This document shows positions 13,707-20,205 of a stretch of DNA of 22,931 nucleotides, piece by piece. The notes under the pieces were generated by a model that saw nothing but the letters and a program-made list of their open reading frames with translations, was not told the origin of the DNA and made no database searches. Positions within the stretch are counted from its first letter, which is position 1. Each line of letters opens with the position of its first letter. Both the position numbers and the translations under genes were made by a program. Source of the stretch: AP-15 sp035570595 (GTDB taxonomy: Bacteria; Pseudomonadota; Alphaproteobacteria; ATCC43930; CGMCC-115725); the NCBI GenBank assembly GCA_035570595.1, contig DATMLF010000059.1:1-22931 (forward strand), given 5' to 3'.

Positions 13707-15341
13707 GTGCCGATTGGTCGCTCAGACCCGTCGCGGGCGCGCGGGCGAACCCCGGGTCGCAGGCTCGCAAGCGCGTTCGCGGGCCTCCTCGCCCTCTTGG
13801 CATTGTCTGGCGGCGGCGCGCATGCGCAGCAGCCGACGCCGCGGCGCGGCGGCGTCCTCGAGTTCGCGGTCACCGTGGAGCCCAAAGACTACGACTGCTA
13901 TTCCAACACGTCCTTCGCCTTTTTGCATCCGGTGGCGCCGCACTACTCGACCCTGCTCAAGTTCAACGCGGCCAACTACCCGCAGATCATCGGCGATCTG
14001 GCGCAATCCTGGACCGTGTCACCCGACCGGATGACCTACACCTTCAAGCTGCGGCCGAACGTCTTGTTTCACGACGGCTCGCCGCTGACCGCGGCCGACG
14101 TGAAGGCAAGCTACGAGCGGCTGATCCGGCCGCCGCCTGGGGTGGTCTCGGCGCGGCGCGTCGATTACGGCGCGATTTCCGCGATCGACACGCCCGACGC
14201 GCTGACCCTCGTCTTTCACCTGCAATGGCCGGAAGCGGCGATGCTGGCCAATTTCGCCTCGCCGTGGAATTGCATCTACAGCGCCGCCAAGCTTGCCGCC
14301 GACCCGCAGTTCCCCAAAACTCATGTGCTCGGAACCGGCGCCTTTGTCTTTGTCGAGCACGCCAAAGGAAAATATTGGCGGGGTAAGCGCTGGGACAAAT
14401 ACTTCCTGCCGGGGAAGCCTTACCTCGACGGGTTCCAGGCGGATTTCATGACCGGCGCGGCGGTCATGCCCGCCTACAAGAGCGGCAAGATCGCCGCGGA
14501 GTTTCGCGGCGTGACGCCGCCGCAGCGCGACGAGCTGGTGGCCGCTCTCGGCGACCGCGTCACGGTCAGCGAGAGCCCGTGGCTGTCGAATCTCTTGGTC
14601 GTGTTCAACGTCAAGCGGCCGCCGTTCAACGACGCGCGCGTGCGGCGCGCGCTGTCGCTCGCCATCGACCGCTGGGGAGCCGCCGCGAAATTGCAGCAGA
14701 CGACGTTTTTGAAATACGTCGGCGGGCTGATGCGGCCGGGCTCGAGCATGGCGACCCCGGAGGCGGAGCTGGTCGAGCTGCCCGGTTTCAGCCGCGACAT
14801 CGCCGCGTCGCGCGCCGAGGCGCGGGCGCTGCTCGCCGCCGCCGGCGTGCGCGACCTGAAGCTGACCCTGCTGGTCCGCGACATTCCGATGCCGCATTAT
14901 GCCGGCGCCGACCTGCTGGTCGACAGCTGGCGGCAGATCGGCGTTGCGGCCACCGAGCAAAAGCTCGGGATTTTCGATTGGCAAAAGCAGGTCGACGCCG
15001 GCAACTTCGACGCGGCGCTCGATTTTTCCGGCGACTATTACGACGACCCGACGATCCAGCTGACAAAATACGTCTCGCGCGACCTGTCGCCGGTCAACAA
15101 CGCCGGGTCGACCGACCGGTTTCTCGACGCGCTCTATATCGGCCAGGCGGTCACTACCGACCCGCAACAGCGCGCCAAGATCGTCCACGCCTTTGAACAG
15201 CATGCGCTGACCGAGGCCGACACGGTGCCGCTCTTGTGGTGGAACCGCATCGTCGTGACCTCCTCGAAGCTCAAGGGCTGGTATATCACGCCGAGCCATT
15301 TCATCGGACAGGACCTTACGGATGTGTGGCTCGACCAGTGA
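13707..15341 (+). CDS. Periplasmic peptide/nickel-type ABC substrate-binding protein
   Basis: This is a family 5 extracellular solute-binding protein (DppA/OppA type) that captures peptides or similar ligands for an ABC importer. From GTG 13707 it has 544 residues, with an N-terminal Arg-rich stretch and signal peptide ending GGGAHA before QQPTPRRGG. Family phrases are RRGGVLEFAV, IGDLAQSWTVSPDRMTYTFKLRPNVLFHDGSPLTAADVKASYERL (broken here into the usual conserved block at about 100-145) and FNDARVRRALSLAIDR. The frame is open upstream to an ATG at 13611, but that overlaps the TAXI gene and gives a poor signal peptide. It follows the TAXI gene by 46 bp and precedes dctA by 42 bp, suggesting one operon. 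No ABC permease or ATPase lies nearby, so its transporter partner is unknown. Confidence 0.9.
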   Translation: MPIGRSDPSRARGRTPGRRLASAFAGLLALLALSGGGAHAQQPTPRRGGVLEFAVTVEPKDYDCYSNTSFAFLHPVAPHYSTLLKFNAANYPQIIGDLAQSWTVSPDRMTYTFKLRPNVLFHDGSPLTAADVKASYERLIRPPPGVVSARRVDYGAISAIDTPDALTLVFHLQWPEAAMLANFASPWNCIYSAAKLAADPQFPKTHVLGTGAFVFVEHAKGKYWRGKRWDKYFLPGKPYLDGFQADFMTGAAVMPAYKSGKIAAEFRGVTPPQRDELVAALGDRVTVSESPWLSNLLVVFNVKRPPFNDARVRRALSLAIDRWGAAAKLQQTTFLKYVGGLMRPGSSMATPEAELVELPGFSRDIAASRAEARALLAAAGVRDLKLTLLVRDIPMPHYAGADLLVDSWRQIGVAATEQKLGIFDWQKQVDAGNFDAALDFSGDYYDDPTIQLTKYVSRDLSPVNNAGSTDRFLDALYIGQAVTTDPQQRAKIVHAFEQHALTEADTVPLLWWNRIVVTSSKLKGWYITPSHFIGQDLTDVWLDQ

Positions 15342-15383
15342 CGGCGGCTGAGCGCGAAAGGCGAGCCGCGGAAGGGGGGCAGG

Positions 15384-16745
15384 ATGGCGAACACGACAGC
15401 GATGGGCCGCCGGTCCATTCCATCCGGGGCAAAACCCGGCGGCGCGCCATTGCGCCGGCTTTACGTGCAACTCCTGATCGCGATCGCGGTCGGCATCTTG
15501 CTCGGCCATTTTTTCCCCAACCTCGCGGTCAAGATGAAGCCGTTCAGCGACGGGTTCATCATGCTGATCCGCGCCGTCGTGCCGCTCGTCATCTTTGCCA
15601 CGGTCGCGGTCGGCATCGCCAAGATGGGCGACCTGCGCCGCGTTGGCGCGGTCGGCGTGCGCGCGATCATTTATTTCGAGGTCGTCTCGACTCTGGCGCT
15701 GTTTATCGGCCTGCTCGTCGGTAACCTTTTGCAGCCGGGAGCCGGCCTGCACATCAACCCGGCCTCGCTCGACAGCAAACCGGTCGCGGGCTACGTCGCC
15801 GGCGCCAAGTCGCTGACGGTCGTCGAGCTGTTGATGAAGATGATCCCGCACAACGTCGTGGGCGCGCTTGCCGAAGGCGAGATCCTCCCCGTGCTGGTGA
15901 TCGGGGTGCTGTTCGGCTTTGCGCTGATCCAGATGGGGCCGCGCGCCGAGCGGCTGGTGTCGCTGATCGACGATTTCACCCACGCGTTGTTCGGGATCGT
16001 GCGGATCGTCATGTACGTGGCGCCGCTTGCCGCCTTTGGCGCGATGGCGTTCACCGTCGGCAAGTTCGGCTTTCATGCGCTGACCAGCCTCGGCTGGCTC
16101 CTGCTCAGCGTCTATGTGACCTCGATCCTCTTCGTGCTGGTCGTGTTCGGGCTTATCGCGCGGCTTTTCGAGCTGCGGGTGTGGAAGATCGTGCGCTATT
16201 TCAGGGACGAGCTGCTGATCGCGTTCAGCGCCACCTCGGGCGAGGCGATGATCCCGCGGGCGATCGTCAAGCTCGAGCGGATGGGGTGCTCGCAGGAGGT
16301 GGTCGGGCTGGTTCTGCCGACCGGCTTTTCGTTCAACACCGACGGCACGGCGATTTACATGACGATGGCGGTGCTGTTCATCGCCCAGGCGACCGACATC
16401 CATCTGAGTTTCGGCCAGCAGCTGACGATGCTGTTCGTCATGCTGTTCACCTCGAAGGGCGCAGCGGGCGTCGCCGGCGCCGGTTTTGTGGCGCTCGCCG
16501 CGACGATGCCGGCGCTCGGGATTCTGCCGGTCGGCGGCCTCGCCCTGCTGCTCGGGGTCGAGCGGTTCATGTCCGAGATCCGCGCCGTCACCAATCTGTT
16601 CAGCAACATCTTCGCGACCGTGGTGATCGCGCGCTGGATGGGCGAGCTCGACGACCGCCGGCTCGACGCCGTTCTCGACGGCGACCCCGAGGCCGATCTC
16701 GAGCCCGACGCGGCGCCGGCGCTCGCCGCCCGCGAGGCCGACTGA
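15384..16745 (+). CDS. dctA: DctA-type C4-dicarboxylate:cation symporter
   Basis: DctA-type proteins import succinate, fumarate and malate using a cation gradient. The protein has 453 residues and eight or more membrane segments, starting at LYVQLLIAIAVGILLGHFFP. Diagnostic motifs of the dicarboxylate/amino acid:cation symporter family are present: VVPLVIFATVAVGIAKMGD, SATSGEAMIPR, LPTGFSFNTDGTAIY (the unwound binding helix, Asn318-Gly321), SKGAAGVAGAGFVALAAT and a late FMSEIRAVTNLFSN helix. The C-terminal tail is acidic and soluble. A GGAAGGGGGG tract just before ATG 15384 gives a ribosome site. It is the last gene of the plus-strand transport cluster and ends in a clear hairpin. DctA is favoured over GltP because of the SKGAAGVAGAGF motif; substrate is not proven. 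Confidence 0.93.
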   Translation: MANTTAMGRRSIPSGAKPGGAPLRRLYVQLLIAIAVGILLGHFFPNLAVKMKPFSDGFIMLIRAVVPLVIFATVAVGIAKMGDLRRVGAVGVRAIIYFEVVSTLALFIGLLVGNLLQPGAGLHINPASLDSKPVAGYVAGAKSLTVVELLMKMIPHNVVGALAEGEILPVLVIGVLFGFALIQMGPRAERLVSLIDDFTHALFGIVRIVMYVAPLAAFGAMAFTVGKFGFHALTSLGWLLLSVYVTSILFVLVVFGLIARLFELRVWKIVRYFRDELLIAFSATSGEAMIPRAIVKLERMGCSQEVVGLVLPTGFSFNTDGTAIYMTMAVLFIAQATDIHLSFGQQLTMLFVMLFTSKGAAGVAGAGFVALAATMPALGILPVGGLALLLGVERFMSEIRAVTNLFSNIFATVVIARWMGELDDRRLDAVLDGDPEADLEPDAAPALAAREAD

Positions 16746-16763
16746 CCGAGCCGGCGCCCGCGG

Positions 16764-16797
16764 CTGCACCGGCGAATAATGCCGGTGCAGTTCTTCG
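16764..16797 (+). terminator. Intrinsic terminator after dctA
   Basis: CTGCACCGGC (16764-16773) and GCCGGTGCAG (16781-16790) form a perfect 10-bp stem with a 7-base AT-rich loop, followed by TTCTT. It lies 19 bases after the dctA stop, between convergent genes. The T-tract is only on the plus-strand side, so it mainly ends the dctA transcript; the stem may also stop transcription from the opposite side. Confidence 0.8.
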
Positions 16798-16804
16798 CGG
16801 CCCT

Positions 16805-17641
16805 TCAGCGGGCCCCGCCGCGCGACCGCCGCCGGCGCGCGAGACCAAAGCCGAACAGCCCGGCGCCGAGCACGGCGAGGCTCGTCGGCTCCGGCACCCC
16901 CGCTACCGGCTGCGACACCGCGACGATCACAGTGTCCGAGGTCGAGTCGCGGCGATCTGAATTGTGCAGTCCGACCACCCCGATCTCGTCGGTCGAAAAC
17001 CCGGAGACCACACACGTCGCGGCGTCGCCGTCGAATTCGGTGCAAGAGCCACCGGTCACCGTCGTGAATAAGCTCAGGCCATGTCCGCTATCGATGTAGA
17101 TCGCCGCGGTCTCGCCCGATTGAGCCGAGCCGATGACCACGTCGGTCATCGGGTTGTTGCTGGTGACCGTGACCGCGGCACCCTGACCGATCTCGCAGTC
17201 GGCCGGACTGGAGATGTCGGTGCACGAGTGTCCCGGACCCCTGCCGTTCTCGCCAAGGCCGCTCTCGTCGAGGGCGTTGAACGGGGGGCCGAGCGGGCTT
17301 CCGGTCAACGGTTTCAAGGTCAGCGCCGAGGGCGTCCTGAACGTGTCGCTGTAGCCGGTTGCGGTAAACGTGCTGCCGTTGGCCGTAAAGGTTTGCGAGT
17401 TGGCGCAGACAAGGCCCTCGTCGCTGCCGCTGTGCGTGCACCCGCCAGGGGTCGACGAGAGGGCTCCGAACTCGATCTCGACCGGCGTTGCCTTGGCCGA
17501 CCCTGCGGCGGCGAATGTAACCGCCACGAGCGCGGCGGCGAAAACGAGGCGCGGCGGAGCGCCGGCAAGCGACATCAGCGGCGTTCGCGATGGGTAGTGC
17601 TCGTTCGATCGCAATTTCCGTGTCATGGGCGCGTCTTTCAT
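16805..17641 (-). CDS. PEP-CTERM sorting domain protein
   Basis: PEP-CTERM proteins are exported and then processed at the membrane by an exosortase, usually in bacteria that make extracellular polysaccharide. From ATG 17641 the protein has 278 residues (ATG 17626, ATG 17575 and TTG 17671 are alternatives). A signal region (LVFAAALVAVTFAAAGSAKA) leads to a Gly/Ser/Thr-rich, cysteine-containing body with low complexity and many Asp residues. The C-terminal tripartite signal is VPEPTSLAVLGAGLFGFG followed by LARRRRSRGG: VPEP motif, membrane helix and Arg cluster. The body matches no enzyme I recognise, and the Cys residues may form disulfides. No exosortase gene is in the window. It is convergent with dctA and probably transcribed from the AT-rich gap on its right. 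Confidence 0.88.
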   Translation of the reverse strand: MKDAPMTRKLRSNEHYPSRTPLMSLAGAPPRLVFAAALVAVTFAAAGSAKATPVEIEFGALSSTPGGCTHSGSDEGLVCANSQTFTANGSTFTATGYSDTFRTPSALTLKPLTGSPLGPPFNALDESGLGENGRGPGHSCTDISSPADCEIGQGAAVTVTSNNPMTDVVIGSAQSGETAAIYIDSGHGLSLFTTVTGGSCTEFDGDAATCVVSGFSTDEIGVVGLHNSDRRDSTSDTVIVAVSQPVAGVPEPTSLAVLGAGLFGFGLARRRRSRGGAR

Positions 17642-17771
17642 TGCGGAACCATCCGGGGAATGAAAGAGCAAGCGCCATGCCAGCGTCGCCAGACCTTTCG
17701 TAATGTTATAAATACATAGTTAACTCTAGGAAAGGTTCTCATTTTGCTGTAAAATTTATCGACAATTTTAA

Positions 17772-17786
17772 CGAGATTGTATCTCG
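17772..17786. promoter_or_regulatory. CGAGAT dyad upstream of the PEP-CTERM gene
   Basis: CGAGAT (17772-17777), TGT, ATCTCG (17781-17786): a perfect 6-bp inverted repeat with a 3-base centre, about 130 bases before the PEP-CTERM start. It could be a regulator site or part of the adjacent terminator structure. Confidence 0.35.
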
Positions 17787-17787
17787 G

Positions 17788-17817
17788 AAAAACCCGCTTT
17801 GCGGATAACCGGCGGGT
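17788..17817 (-). terminator. Minus-strand terminator after DUF2277
   Basis: Read on the minus strand, ACCCGC pairs with GCGGGT over a 14-base loop and a run of five T follows (ending at 17788); an alternative tighter fold is CCGC-AAA-GCGG. It would end transcription arriving from the DUF2277 gene, whose stop is 200 bases upstream on that strand. Confidence 0.45.
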
Positions 17818-18016
17818 GGCGCAACCATCCAATACGACAGGGTTCGCAACGGGTGTTTGTTAACGCCGCTCTGGGCGGCGGCAGAAACAGCCTTCCGGCC
17901 GACGCTGTAAGAGAAACCGACAGAACCTACTGACCGGTCGCCGGCCGGTGCCGGCGTGACCGGGAGAAGGTGCGCCGACCGGGTTTTGGCGAGCTTCACG
18001 CCCGCCGTAATTCACA

Positions 18017-18307
18017 TCAGGCAGGGGCGTCCGGGCCGGGCGCGCGAAAACGGCCTGCCGACCTGGCCTGTGCCCGCAACGCCTCGGCGGCGCGGTCACG
18101 CGGCGCCGCGTTGGTCACGAGAGACCGGAGCAGCTCGTGCGCCGCATCGGCCACGCTGTTGATGGCTCGGTCGAACGCGAGCTGGTTTGCCTTGGAAGGC
18201 CGCGTGAAACCGCTCAGCTTGCGGACAAACTGCAAGGAAGCCGCGCGGATTTCGTCTTCCGTGGCGGGCGGCTTGAAATTGTGCAAGGTCTTGATGTTAC
18301 GGCACAT
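18017..18307 (-). CDS. DUF2277 domain protein
   Basis: This 96-residue cytoplasmic protein belongs to DUF2277, a small family of unknown function. It begins MCRNIKTLHNFKPPATEDEI and continues RAASLQFVRKLSGFTRPSKA, the conserved core of the family, followed by FDRAINSVADAAHELLRSLV. The N-terminal M-C-R-N-I-K-T-L phrase with a lone cysteine is characteristic. The C-terminus is Arg/Ala/Pro-rich. GGGAG about 8 bases upstream of the ATG supports the start. It is divergent from the deazaflavin-reductase gene, with 121 bp between the starts. No enzymatic residues can be assigned. Confidence 0.9.
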   Translation of the reverse strand: MCRNIKTLHNFKPPATEDEIRAASLQFVRKLSGFTRPSKANQLAFDRAINSVADAAHELLRSLVTNAAPRDRAAEALRAQARSAGRFRAPGPDAPA

Positions 18308-18362
18308 CGCAGGTCTCCCAGCGCGGGCCTCGGCAGCGCTGCGCCCGGCTCACCAAAGCTCT

Positions 18363-18368
18363 TATAAT
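18363..18368 (+). promoter_or_regulatory. Perfect TATAAT box, likely promoter of the reductase gene
   Basis: TATAAT is a perfect -10 consensus, 60 bases before ATG 18429. No good -35 lies 16-18 bases upstream, so an activator may be needed. On the other strand the same bases include TATAAG, which could serve the divergent DUF2277 gene. Confidence 0.4.
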
Positions 18369-18380
18369 CGCCGCCGGTGG

Positions 18381-18406
18381 CGATCAAGACCGGCGATCAA
18401 GACCGG
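18381..18406. repeat. 13-bp perfect tandem duplication in the 5' leader
   Basis: CGATCAAGACCGG occurs twice side by side (18381-18393, 18394-18406). It lies between the TATAAT box and the start codon of the reductase gene, in the predicted untranslated leader. It also contains TTGATC twice on the minus strand. Confidence 0.93.
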
Positions 18407-18428
18407 TCCGCGCAGAGAGGAGCGAGCA

Positions 18429-18920
18429 ATGCCCGATAATGCGCAGAGTCATCCGGTGCCGGGCGCCGTCGAACGCCTGTTTGGCCGCGTCCTCGTTGTT
18501 CTCGTTCGGATCGGCGTCGTGCGCGGCCATTTCTACGTTCTCGAGGTCCGCGGGCGAAACACCGGCCGAAGGATATCGCTGCCGGTGGACGCGATCGAGC
18601 TCGGCGGGCGCCGTTATCTCGTCTCTGCCCGCGGCAACACCAACTGGGTGCGCAATGCTCGCACAGCCGGCGAGGTCGTGCTCGCCCGCGCGGGGCGGCG
18701 GCGCCGCTACGCCGTCCGCGAGCTTCCCGCCGACGAGCGCCCGCCGGTGCTCAAGGCCTATCTCGACCGGTTCGCCGCCGAGGTCCAGCGCTTTTTCCCG
18801 GTGCCAAAGGGGTCGCCGGTCGAAGCCTTCGCCGAGCTGGCGCGGCGTTACCCGGTTTTCGAATTGCAGCAGCCGCCCGGCGATGCCGCCGCGCCGGCGC
18901 CCCGAAAAGCGCTGCCGTGA
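18429..18920 (+). CDS. Deazaflavin (F420)-type nitroreductase family protein
   Basis: The 163-residue protein belongs to the nitroreductase/Ddn family of split-barrel oxidoreductases, whose characterised members in actinobacteria reduce quinones or nitro compounds with cofactor F420. The family phrases are seen in order: LEVRGRNTGRRISLPVDAIE, GGRRYLVSARGNTNWVRNAR and the strand pattern AGEVVLARAGRRRRYAVREL. The C-terminal helix region is VLKAYLDRFAAEVQRFFPV. ATG 18429 has GAGAGGAGCGAG just upstream, a clear ribosome site, and the longer frame upstream is unsupported. The stop overlaps the start of the next gene (GTGA), so translation is coupled. Whether the organism makes F420 is not visible here; flavin or haem use is also possible for this family. 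Confidence 0.85.
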   Translation: MPDNAQSHPVPGAVERLFGRVLVVLVRIGVVRGHFYVLEVRGRNTGRRISLPVDAIELGGRRYLVSARGNTNWVRNARTAGEVVLARAGRRRRYAVRELPADERPPVLKAYLDRFAAEVQRFFPVPKGSPVEAFAELARRYPVFELQQPPGDAAAPAPRKALP

Positions 18921-19573
18921 CCACGCCGCGGCTGGCGTCGATCACCCTTGTCGGGACCCTCGCCTATCTCGGCCTCGCCGTCCTCGGCTGGGGAGGTATC
19001 GCGCGCTTCTTTTCCCATCCGGCGCTGACCGCGCTCGCGATCGCGCTGCTCGCGATGTCGGGTGCTGCCCTCTTTACCCGCGGCAACGTCAGCCCCGGCG
19101 AGCGTGAGGACCGCGCCAACCGCTGGGTGCTGGTCGCTTTTGGCGTGCTTGGGCTGGCGGCCGCTTACCTGCCGGCCTACACCGACCGCATCGGGTTCTG
19201 GACTATCGACGGCAACGCGGCCCGCTGGCTCGGTGTCGTCCTCTTTGCCGCCGGCGGCGCGCTGCGGCTGTGGCCGGTCTTTGTGTTGGGCAACCGGTTC
19301 AGCGGGCTCGTCGCGATTCAGCCCGGGCACGCCCTCGTCACTCGCGGCGTCTACGGCGTGATCCGTCACCCGAGCTATCTCGGGCTATTGGTCAACGCCT
19401 GCGGCTGGGCGCTGGCGTTTCGTTCGGGGGTCGGGCTGCTGCTTGCGGCACTCCTCGTCCCGCCGCTCGTGGCGCGGATCAACGCCGAGGAGCGGCTGCT
19501 GAAGGCGCAGTTCGGCGCGCAATACGACGCCTACCGCGCCCGCACCTCGCGCCTGCTCCCCTGGATTTATTGA
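18917..19573 (+). CDS. Isoprenylcysteine-methyltransferase-like integral membrane protein
   Basis: This 218-residue protein has about five hydrophobic segments, beginning LASITLVGTLAYLGLAVLGW. Its C-terminal half carries the hallmark of the ICMT/PEMT methyltransferase superfamily: GVYGVIRHPSYLGLL (R-H-P-x-Y, cofactor-binding motif), then EERLLKAQFGAQYDAYRART and the end RLLPWIY. Such enzymes use S-adenosylmethionine to methylate lipophilic substrates within the membrane; bacterial substrates are mostly unknown. The GTG start at 18917 overlaps the TGA of the upstream reductase by 4 bp, so the two are one operon and may act on the same isoprenoid or lipid-like substrate. A hairpin follows the stop. 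Family is confident, substrate is not. Confidence 0.88.
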   Translation: MTTPRLASITLVGTLAYLGLAVLGWGGIARFFSHPALTALAIALLAMSGAALFTRGNVSPGEREDRANRWVLVAFGVLGLAAAYLPAYTDRIGFWTIDGNAARWLGVVLFAAGGALRLWPVFVLGNRFSGLVAIQPGHALVTRGVYGVIRHPSYLGLLVNACGWALAFRSGVGLLLAALLVPPLVARINAEERLLKAQFGAQYDAYRARTSRLLPWIY

Positions 19574-19588
19574 GCCGGCCCCGGTTTT

Positions 19589-19618
19589 GCCGAGGCTATT
19601 GGTTTAGCCGCGGCTATT
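19589..19618 (+). terminator. Hairpin between convergent genes
   Basis: GCCGAGGCTA (19589-19598) pairs with TAGCCGCGGC (19605-19614), a 10-bp stem with one A-G mismatch and a 6-base loop, followed by TATTTG on the plus strand. It ends the reductase-methyltransferase operon and overlaps the stop codon of the convergent DUF4189 gene. Confidence 0.5.
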
Positions 19619-20015
19619 TGTTGCAGGCGCTGGCGCGCACGACGCAGTCGCCGGCCTTGCGCTTTTGGCACTGCGTCAACGCCGCCAGACGCGCCGCGTC
19701 CTGGGTGCCGCGCGCCGCGGCGCCGGCCGCCTTGCCGTCCGGGATCGTCGCGATCGCAGCGCATCGCTTCGGGTCGGTATGGATGATCACCTTGCAGCCG
19801 CTGGCGCCGCATTTGCTCAGCGCCATCTCGGCGGCCTTGGGCGCGGTCGGCTGATCCCAGATCCAGCCGGCCTTGCCGCTCTGCTGATCCCAGGCGATCG
19901 CACCGTAGCCGGCGACCGCCGGCATCGCCGGGAGCCCCGCCGAGCCGAAAGCCAGCAGCGCCGCCGCAATCCACATTGCGCCGCGCCTGGGGCGGCTGCC
20001 CGACAGAATTTTCAT
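19614..20015 (-). CDS. DUF4189 domain secreted protein
   Basis: From ATG 20015 the protein has 133 residues, with a signal peptide (MWIAAALLAFGSAGLPAMPA, ending AVA) and a mature part starting GYGAIAWDQQSG. The G-x-G-A-I-A-x-D start, the K-A-A-E-x-A-L-x-x-C-G phrase with CKVIIH, and the paired cysteines match DUF4189, a small exported domain of unknown function. Six cysteines in the mature part (KCGASGCKV, RCAAI, QCQKRKAGDC, ACNK) suggest disulfides. The C-terminal Lys/Cys-rich segment is a small extension. It is convergent with the methyltransferase gene. The start is chosen for the signal peptide; the Shine-Dalgarno sequence is weak. Confidence 0.82.
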   Translation of the reverse strand: MKILSGSRPRRGAMWIAAALLAFGSAGLPAMPAVAGYGAIAWDQQSGKAGWIWDQPTAPKAAEMALSKCGASGCKVIIHTDPKRCAAIATIPDGKAAGAAARGTQDAARLAALTQCQKRKAGDCVVRASACNK

Positions 20016-20205
20016 GCTGCAACGCGCCTTTGCCGCAGGTTGAATGTCGCGCCCGGAGATAAGCCCGCCTCGTTCGATGCGCAACCCTGGCGTCGCCCAC
20101 GGCTGTCGTACACCGTCGCTACCGCGCCGGTCGCAATCGCATATGCCAGGTCGCGGAGCCATGACCCGACAACGGCGTTAGCGGGCAGGCTGTGAGGGCT
20201 CTTCG

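Larger units (their letters stand above)
17642..18016. other. 375-bp gap, AT-rich half with inverted repeats
   Basis: Bases about 17700-17790 are strikingly AT-rich (for example ATGTTATAAATACATAGTTA) in an otherwise GC-rich window and probably hold the promoter of the minus-strand PEP-CTERM gene; no convincing -35/-10 pair could be fixed. A CGAGAT-TGT-ATCTCG dyad is at 17772-17786 and a minus-strand terminator at 17788-17817. The right half (17820-18016) is GC-rich with no supported gene. Confidence 0.6.

Noticed and set aside
14019..17045. Very long minus-strand open frame (about 1008 codons)
   Set aside because: It lies opposite the peptide-binding protein and dctA genes, which have clear family motifs. 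Its translation is rich in Arg, His, Gln and Asp without domains, as expected from the complement of GC-ending codons.
17700..17760. GTTATAAATACATAGTTAAC as an inverted repeat
   Set aside because: Only four bases at each end are complementary, which is expected by chance in AT-rich DNA.
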